A stretch of 17,014 bases of DNA from Pseudomonadota bacterium (lineage in GTDB: Bacteria > Pseudomonadota > Alphaproteobacteria > Sphingomonadales > Sphingomonadaceae): contig JAEWJQ010000274.1 of assembly GCA_023386515.1 (NCBI GenBank), positions 1-17,014 on the forward strand, given 5' to 3'. Under the pieces are notes generated by a model. That model searched no databases. It worked only from the letters and a program-made list of their open reading frames with translations, and was not told the DNA's origin. The number at the start of each line of letters is the position of its first letter. Position 1 is the first letter of the stretch. Of this stretch, positions 13,721 through 17,014 are shown piece after piece. Made by a program: the position numbers and the translations under genes.

Positions 13721-15325
13721 TCAGAACGAATAGCGCGCGGCGACCTGCGCCTGCGCGGACCATTGGGTGTCCAGCGCCGGCAGATCGAAGGCATAGAGCC
13801 CCGCCGTCGCGCTGGTGGTGATCCGGCCGAAGCTGCGACCGTAGCTGGTGGTCGCGCCATAGGACCAGACGCCGGCGTTGCGGACCACGCCCGGCTCGTA
13901 ATAATTGACGAAGACGTTGGCGTCGATGTTCGACACCGCGGTCAGCGTGCGGTTCCAGAACAGCTGGCCGTAGACGCTCTGATCCTCGATCCCATAGAGG
14001 GTCACGCCCTGCACGGTGTCGGGATCGTAGAGCTTGCGATTGGCATAGCCGACGCCGCCGCCCCAGGTCGATCGGCCGCGGGTCGCGGACACCACCGCAT
14101 CGACGCCGCGGGCGCGATAGCTGGCGGTGGTGATCGACTGGAAGACGTCGTTCAGGCAGCCGCCCGGCGTCGACCCGCGGGTCGAGAAAATGCAGCCGTT
14201 ATATTGCTGCGTGAATGCATCGCGGGCGGAGATGAAGCTGGTCGGCAGATTGGACAGACCGGTGCGCAGCTGCTGACCGAAGGTCGTCACCGAATCGTAG
14301 ACGTCGGCGGCGAAGCCGACATGTTCCGACGCCTGATAGGTCATCAGGCCGGTGTAGCTGACGGACCCATAGCGTTTGCCGACGTGCGCTTCCGCCGACA
14401 GGCGGCGGTTCGGCCGCCACACGACGCCGGCGTCATAATAGACGCCGTCGGTGCGATAGGCGATGCGGCGCGGCGAGCTATCGTCGGTGACGTAGCGGCC
14501 AGCCCCATCCAGTGCCGGGGCGCCGGGCGAGGTAAACAGCGGCGAGCGCTCGCTCGTCTCGATCTTCTCGTAGCCGACGCCGGCGGTCAGCGCGACATAG
14601 GGCGACACCGGCGCCAGTACGTCGCCGCGCACCCGCCAGGAGTCGTAACGCGCGTCCAGCTGGCCCGCATCCTCGCGCTGCCAGCCGCCGCTCAGCGTCG
14701 CACCGATCGGGGCGACGTCGCCAGGCTTGACCGCCACGGCGACGCCGGCAACCTGCCCGAAACTGTCGTCGTAATAGTCGAGCCGTGGCGACCCTGCCGG
14801 AATGCCCGTGTAGGTCGGCACCTTAACCTTGGTATAGCCTGCCATGTAGCTGGCCACGATGCTCGCCGGTCCGGCGTGGGTCGCGTAACTGGGGCCGCCG
14901 TAGACGGCGTAGATCTGGCTGACGTTGGCGTCGTTCGCGGTGATCACGCCGGGCGCGGCACCGCGAATGTCGGAGCGCGTCCGCGTTGCCAGGCCACCCG
15001 CCTCAAGGCTCAGGCCGCGGGCGAGCTGGGCCGAGACGCGGGCCAGGCCGTATTGGACATCGTCGTCGCCGACATTCTTGTCCCAGGAAAAGCGGCGCTC
15101 GTAGCGATACGACAATTGCCCGGCGACCCGCTGACCGGTCGAGGCGACATCGACGCCGGCGGCAAGGCTGGAATAGGTCAGCGTATCGTCGTTGGTGAGG
15201 TCCGAGACGAGCACCTGCCCGATCTCGATATAGGGGGTGACCGCGACGCGGCCGCGCTGTTGCGCCTCGGCGCTTCCCGCGACCCCGAGCGACGCGACGC
15301 CGCCGAGCAGAAGGAGGCGGATCAC
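13721..15325 (-). CDS. PEP-CTERM system outer-membrane beta-barrel protein
   Basis: A 534-residue outer-membrane protein of the type found beside exosortase A. Residues 1-21 are a signal peptide (IRLLLLGGVASLGVAG core, cleavage after AEA). The mature chain is a series of alternating amphipathic strands ending in ...AARYSF, with the C-terminal phenylalanine that the BAM machinery recognises. The strand pattern suggests a large barrel. Two cysteines in GCIFSTRGSTPGGC near residue 390 probably form a disulfide in an extracellular loop. It is presumed to act at the outer-membrane step of exopolysaccharide export or anchoring, but it is not a Wza-type lipoprotein. The GTG start at 15325 overlaps the kinase stop in GTGA and has AGGAG about 9 nt upstream. 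Confidence 0.9.
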   Translation of the reverse strand: MIRLLLLGGVASLGVAGSAEAQQRGRVAVTPYIEIGQVLVSDLTNDDTLTYSSLAAGVDVASTGQRVAGQLSYRYERRFSWDKNVGDDDVQYGLARVSAQLARGLSLEAGGLATRTRSDIRGAAPGVITANDANVSQIYAVYGGPSYATHAGPASIVASYMAGYTKVKVPTYTGIPAGSPRLDYYDDSFGQVAGVAVAVKPGDVAPIGATLSGGWQREDAGQLDARYDSWRVRGDVLAPVSPYVALTAGVGYEKIETSERSPLFTSPGAPALDGAGRYVTDDSSPRRIAYRTDGVYYDAGVVWRPNRRLSAEAHVGKRYGSVSYTGLMTYQASEHVGFAADVYDSVTTFGQQLRTGLSNLPTSFISARDAFTQQYNGCIFSTRGSTPGGCLNDVFQSITTASYRARGVDAVVSATRGRSTWGGGVGYANRKLYDPDTVQGVTLYGIEDQSVYGQLFWNRTLTAVSNIDANVFVNYYEPGVVRNAGVWSYGATTSYGRSFGRITTSATAGLYAFDLPALDTQWSAQAQVAARYSF

Positions 15326-16350
15326 TTGCCGATCTCCTGGCCGTAATAGGTGCCGAAGCGCTGCGCGCCGGGCACGAAGGACATGGCGTTGAGTACGAGC
15401 GCGATATGGTCGCAGGCGTCGAGCCGCTGCACCGCCTGCTTCAGTTCGCTTTCGGGCGTATGGTCGGCGCGCACCACCAGCATGACCTGCCCGACCAGCA
15501 TCGCCAGCACCGCGGCGGGCGCCGCGGCGAGCGCCGGCGGCGAGTCGAACACGACGATGCGTCGCGGGTTCGCTTCCAGCAGCCGCGCGATCACCGCGCG
15601 TGTCCGGTTCGATGCGAGCAATTCGGTGTCGGTCGCGGTGCGCGTACCCGCCGGCAGGATCGACAGGCCGCCGACATCGGTGCGGATCACGAGCTGTTCG
15701 ACGTCGAGGTCGCCATCCGTCAGGGCATCGAGCAGGCCCGGCGTCTCGGCCAGACCGAGTTGCGCCAGCACGTCGGGCTTGGCGAAATCGGCGTCGACCA
15801 GCAACACCTCGGTATCGCGCTCCGCCGCCATCGACAGCGCCAGATTGATCGCGCTGAACGTCTTGCCGTCGCCGGGACGCGCCGAGCAGACCAGCACCGT
15901 CCGCGCCTTGTCCAGCTGACCATCGCGGGCGATGCGCTCGCGCGTGATCAGCAGCTGCCGCTTGATCAGCCGGAACTCCTCGGCGAGCGGACCGACCGGG
16001 GCTCCGGGCACGATCATTCCCGCCTCGGCCAGCAGGCCGCGATCGATCGCAGCAATATCGGAAAGCTCAGGCGTTTCGTAGAAATCGTCGGGCAGCTCGT
16101 GCCCAACCGGCGCGCGCAGTTCCTCCGGGATGGCCAGCAGCGTCGGCGAGCCGAGGTCTTCCGCCATCGCCGGCTCGACCGGCAGCGGCTCGACCGGCAG
16201 CGGCTCGACCGGTGGCGCGGGAACGGCTTTTAGCGCCTCCGCCGCGACGGGTTGCCGCGCCCGGAGGTGCGAGCCGAAATCGTAGACCTGCGCCGCCCGT
16301 TCGAGCAGCGAACCGGATCGCGAGGACGGGTTGGGAGTGGGTGTCGCCAT
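15322..16350 (-). CDS. XrtA-associated cytoplasmic tyrosine kinase (BY-kinase / CpsD type)
   Basis: A 342-residue P-loop kinase that would work with the chain-length determinant encoded just upstream to set polymer length and export. The motifs are Walker A SARPGDGKT (156-164), Walker A' VLLVDAD (182-188) and Walker B IVVFDSPP (265-272). The activating region EEFRLIKRQLL (124-134) precedes the catalytic core, as in BY-kinases. The C-terminus has only two adjacent tyrosines (Y335, Y336) where many BY-kinases carry a longer Tyr cluster, so autophosphorylation sites are few. The first 110 residues are a flexible Pro/Glu-rich linker with a triplicated VEPLP-type sequence at 48-60 encoded by a 15-bp tandem repeat. 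There are no membrane segments. ATG 16350 lies 6 nt behind the preceding stop and has no strong ribosome binding site, as expected for coupled translation. Confidence 0.92.
   Translation of the reverse strand: MATPTPNPSSRSGSLLERAAQVYDFGSHLRARQPVAAEALKAVPAPPVEPLPVEPLPVEPAMAEDLGSPTLLAIPEELRAPVGHELPDDFYETPELSDIAAIDRGLLAEAGMIVPGAPVGPLAEEFRLIKRQLLITRERIARDGQLDKARTVLVCSARPGDGKTFSAINLALSMAAERDTEVLLVDADFAKPDVLAQLGLAETPGLLDALTDGDLDVEQLVIRTDVGGLSILPAGTRTATDTELLASNRTRAVIARLLEANPRRIVVFDSPPALAAAPAAVLAMLVGQVMLVVRADHTPESELKQAVQRLDACDHIALVLNAMSFVPGAQRFGTYYGQEIGK
16171..16215 (-). repeat. 15-bp tandem repeat in the kinase linker, nearly three copies
   Basis: The unit CGGCTCGACCGGCAG (plus-strand sense) occurs exactly at 16171-16185 and 16186-16200; the copy at 16201-16215 differs at two bases near its end. 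Being a multiple of three it adds five residues per copy (VEPLP) without breaking the frame of the kinase gene. Copy number could vary between strains. Confidence 0.85.
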
Positions 16351-16356
16351 AAGGAT

Positions 16357-17014
16357 TCAGGCCGCCATGCCGCGTTGCAGGACTTCGACGCACAGCAGCA
16401 GGACAAAGGCGCCCGCCAAGCCGGCCGTTCCGCCAAGGAACAGCTTCAGCCGCTTCGCGCGCAAGTCTGACTGGGTGCGTGTCACCACTTCGCCGATCGA
16501 TCCGATGACGCTCATCCCGGTCGCCTTCTCGAGCTGGGCGGAGGTGGCGAAGGTCGCGCGTAATTGCCCCATCAGGAACGCCGCGCCGACGCCAGCGGCA
16601 AGACCCGCGACCAGCACGCCGGTCAGCAGCAGCATGCGATTGGGCGCGGTCGGCGTCCGCGGCATGGTCGGCGGATCGATGACGGAGAATTTGACGCTGT
16701 CGGTCTGAGTCTGCGCCTGACCGCGCATCGCGATCTGCTGACGCTGGGCGAGCAGCTGGTCGTATTGGTCCTTCAGCACCTGATAGTCGCGGTCGATCTG
16801 GCCCTGCTGCGCCGCCACCTCCGGATCGCCGGCCAGCTTGGCGTTGAGCTGATCGAGATCGCTCTGCAACTGCGCCTTGCGCATCCGCAGCGAGGCAACC
16901 GTCGACTGCTTGTCCGCGATCATCGATTGCAGCGACAGATAGAGCGGGTTGGGCGTGCCGCCGCCCGCCGCGCCGGCCGGCTCACCGCGCGCCGCGGCCT
17001 GCGCCGAGGCGAGT
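16357..17014 (-). CDS. XrtA system polysaccharide chain-length determinant (Wzz type), 5' end outside window
   Basis: C-terminal 218 residues of a polysaccharide co-polymerase; the frame is open to the window edge and the ATG at 16923 is internal. A coiled-coil periplasmic part (ASLRMRKAQLQSDLDQLNAKL, then QLLAQRQQIAMR) is followed by the proline-rich Wzz signature VIDPPTMPRTPTAPNR. Next comes a transmembrane helix (LLLTGVLVAGLAAGVGAAFL), a short cytoplasmic loop with TGMSVIGSIGEV, and another hydrophobic helix near the C-terminus (LFLGGTAGLAGAFVLLLCV). Full-length members have about 500 residues, so roughly half is missing. It sits 6 nt before the cytoplasmic kinase, the usual split Wzc-like arrangement, and sets the length of the exported chains. 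It is the most upstream gene of the operon visible here. Confidence 0.9.
   Translation of the reverse strand, partial: LASAQAAARGEPAGAAGGGTPNPLYLSLQSMIADKQSTVASLRMRKAQLQSDLDQLNAKLAGDPEVAAQQGQIDRDYQVLKDQYDQLLAQRQQIAMRGQAQTQTDSVKFSVIDPPTMPRTPTAPNRMLLLTGVLVAGLAAGVGAAFLMGQLRATFATSAQLEKATGMSVIGSIGEVVTRTQSDLRAKRLKLFLGGTAGLAGAFVLLLCVEVLQRGMAA

Noticed and set aside
12239..15346. Long plus-strand open frames (475 and 550 residues) opposite the ATPase and outer-membrane genes
   Set aside because: Long antisense frames are common at this GC content. Their translations are low-complexity Arg/Gly/Ala/Asp sequence with no domain.
1..17014. Mobile elements, CRISPR arrays, toxin-antitoxin or phage genes
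   Set aside because: I looked for transposase motifs, terminal inverted repeats, regularly spaced repeats and small gene pairs and found none; base composition and gene order look like ordinary chromosome.

Overview
The window is GC-rich DNA, densely packed with genes, from an alphaproteobacterium. A Sphingomonas-type organism fits best. The reasons are the codon use, a complete-looking exosortase A (XrtA/PEP-CTERM) exopolysaccharide gene set of the type found in sphingomonads, and an ornithine decarboxylase next to a deoxyhypusine-synthase-like gene. That pair matches the sym-homospermidine reported as the main polyamine of Sphingomonas sensu stricto. The assignment is inferred from gene content; no rRNA marker is present.

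Region 1 (1-3442) is amino acid and polyamine metabolism. A PLP-dependent threonine/serine dehydratase runs leftward out of the window (1-826). It is divergent from a fold-III ornithine/lysine decarboxylase (967-2214), followed on the same strand by a deoxyhypusine-synthase-family enzyme (2329-3411) and a stem-loop terminator. The 5' leader of the decarboxylase folds into an 11-bp stem that buries the GGAGGT ribosome binding site, with two GCAA-loop mini-hairpins inside. It looks like the alphaproteobacterial speF leader. The likely chain is ornithine to putrescine to homospermidine.

Region 2 (3568-5966) holds a small exported protein of unknown function and a MAPEG-family membrane protein, probably cotranscribed. 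Convergent with them and directly abutting is a soluble methyl-accepting-chemotaxis-type receptor with a CBS-like N-terminal sensor region.

Region 3 (5990-17014) is one long leftward operon-like block of eight genes with gaps of 12 nt or less, or short overlaps (ATGA, GTGA, TGATG). In transcription order it encodes a chain-length determinant (5' end outside the window), a cytoplasmic BY-type kinase, an outer-membrane beta-barrel protein, an ExeA-like ATPase, a NodB-type polysaccharide deacetylase, a FemAB-like acyltransferase, a GT-B glycosyltransferase, an exosortase fused to its EpsI partner, and a class II amidotransferase of the asparagine synthase family. Together these make, modify and export an exopolysaccharide and carry the membrane enzyme that processes PEP-CTERM proteins. 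The operon promoter, the priming sugar transferase and the PEP-CTERM substrates are not in the window.

No stretch longer than 300 bases lacks a gene. I saw no tRNA, rRNA, CRISPR array, insertion sequence or phage gene. The block is a known type of system. The least ordinary items are the polyamine leader RNA with its TTG start, the decarboxylase/deoxyhypusine-synthase pair in a bacterium, and the XrtA-EpsI fusion.
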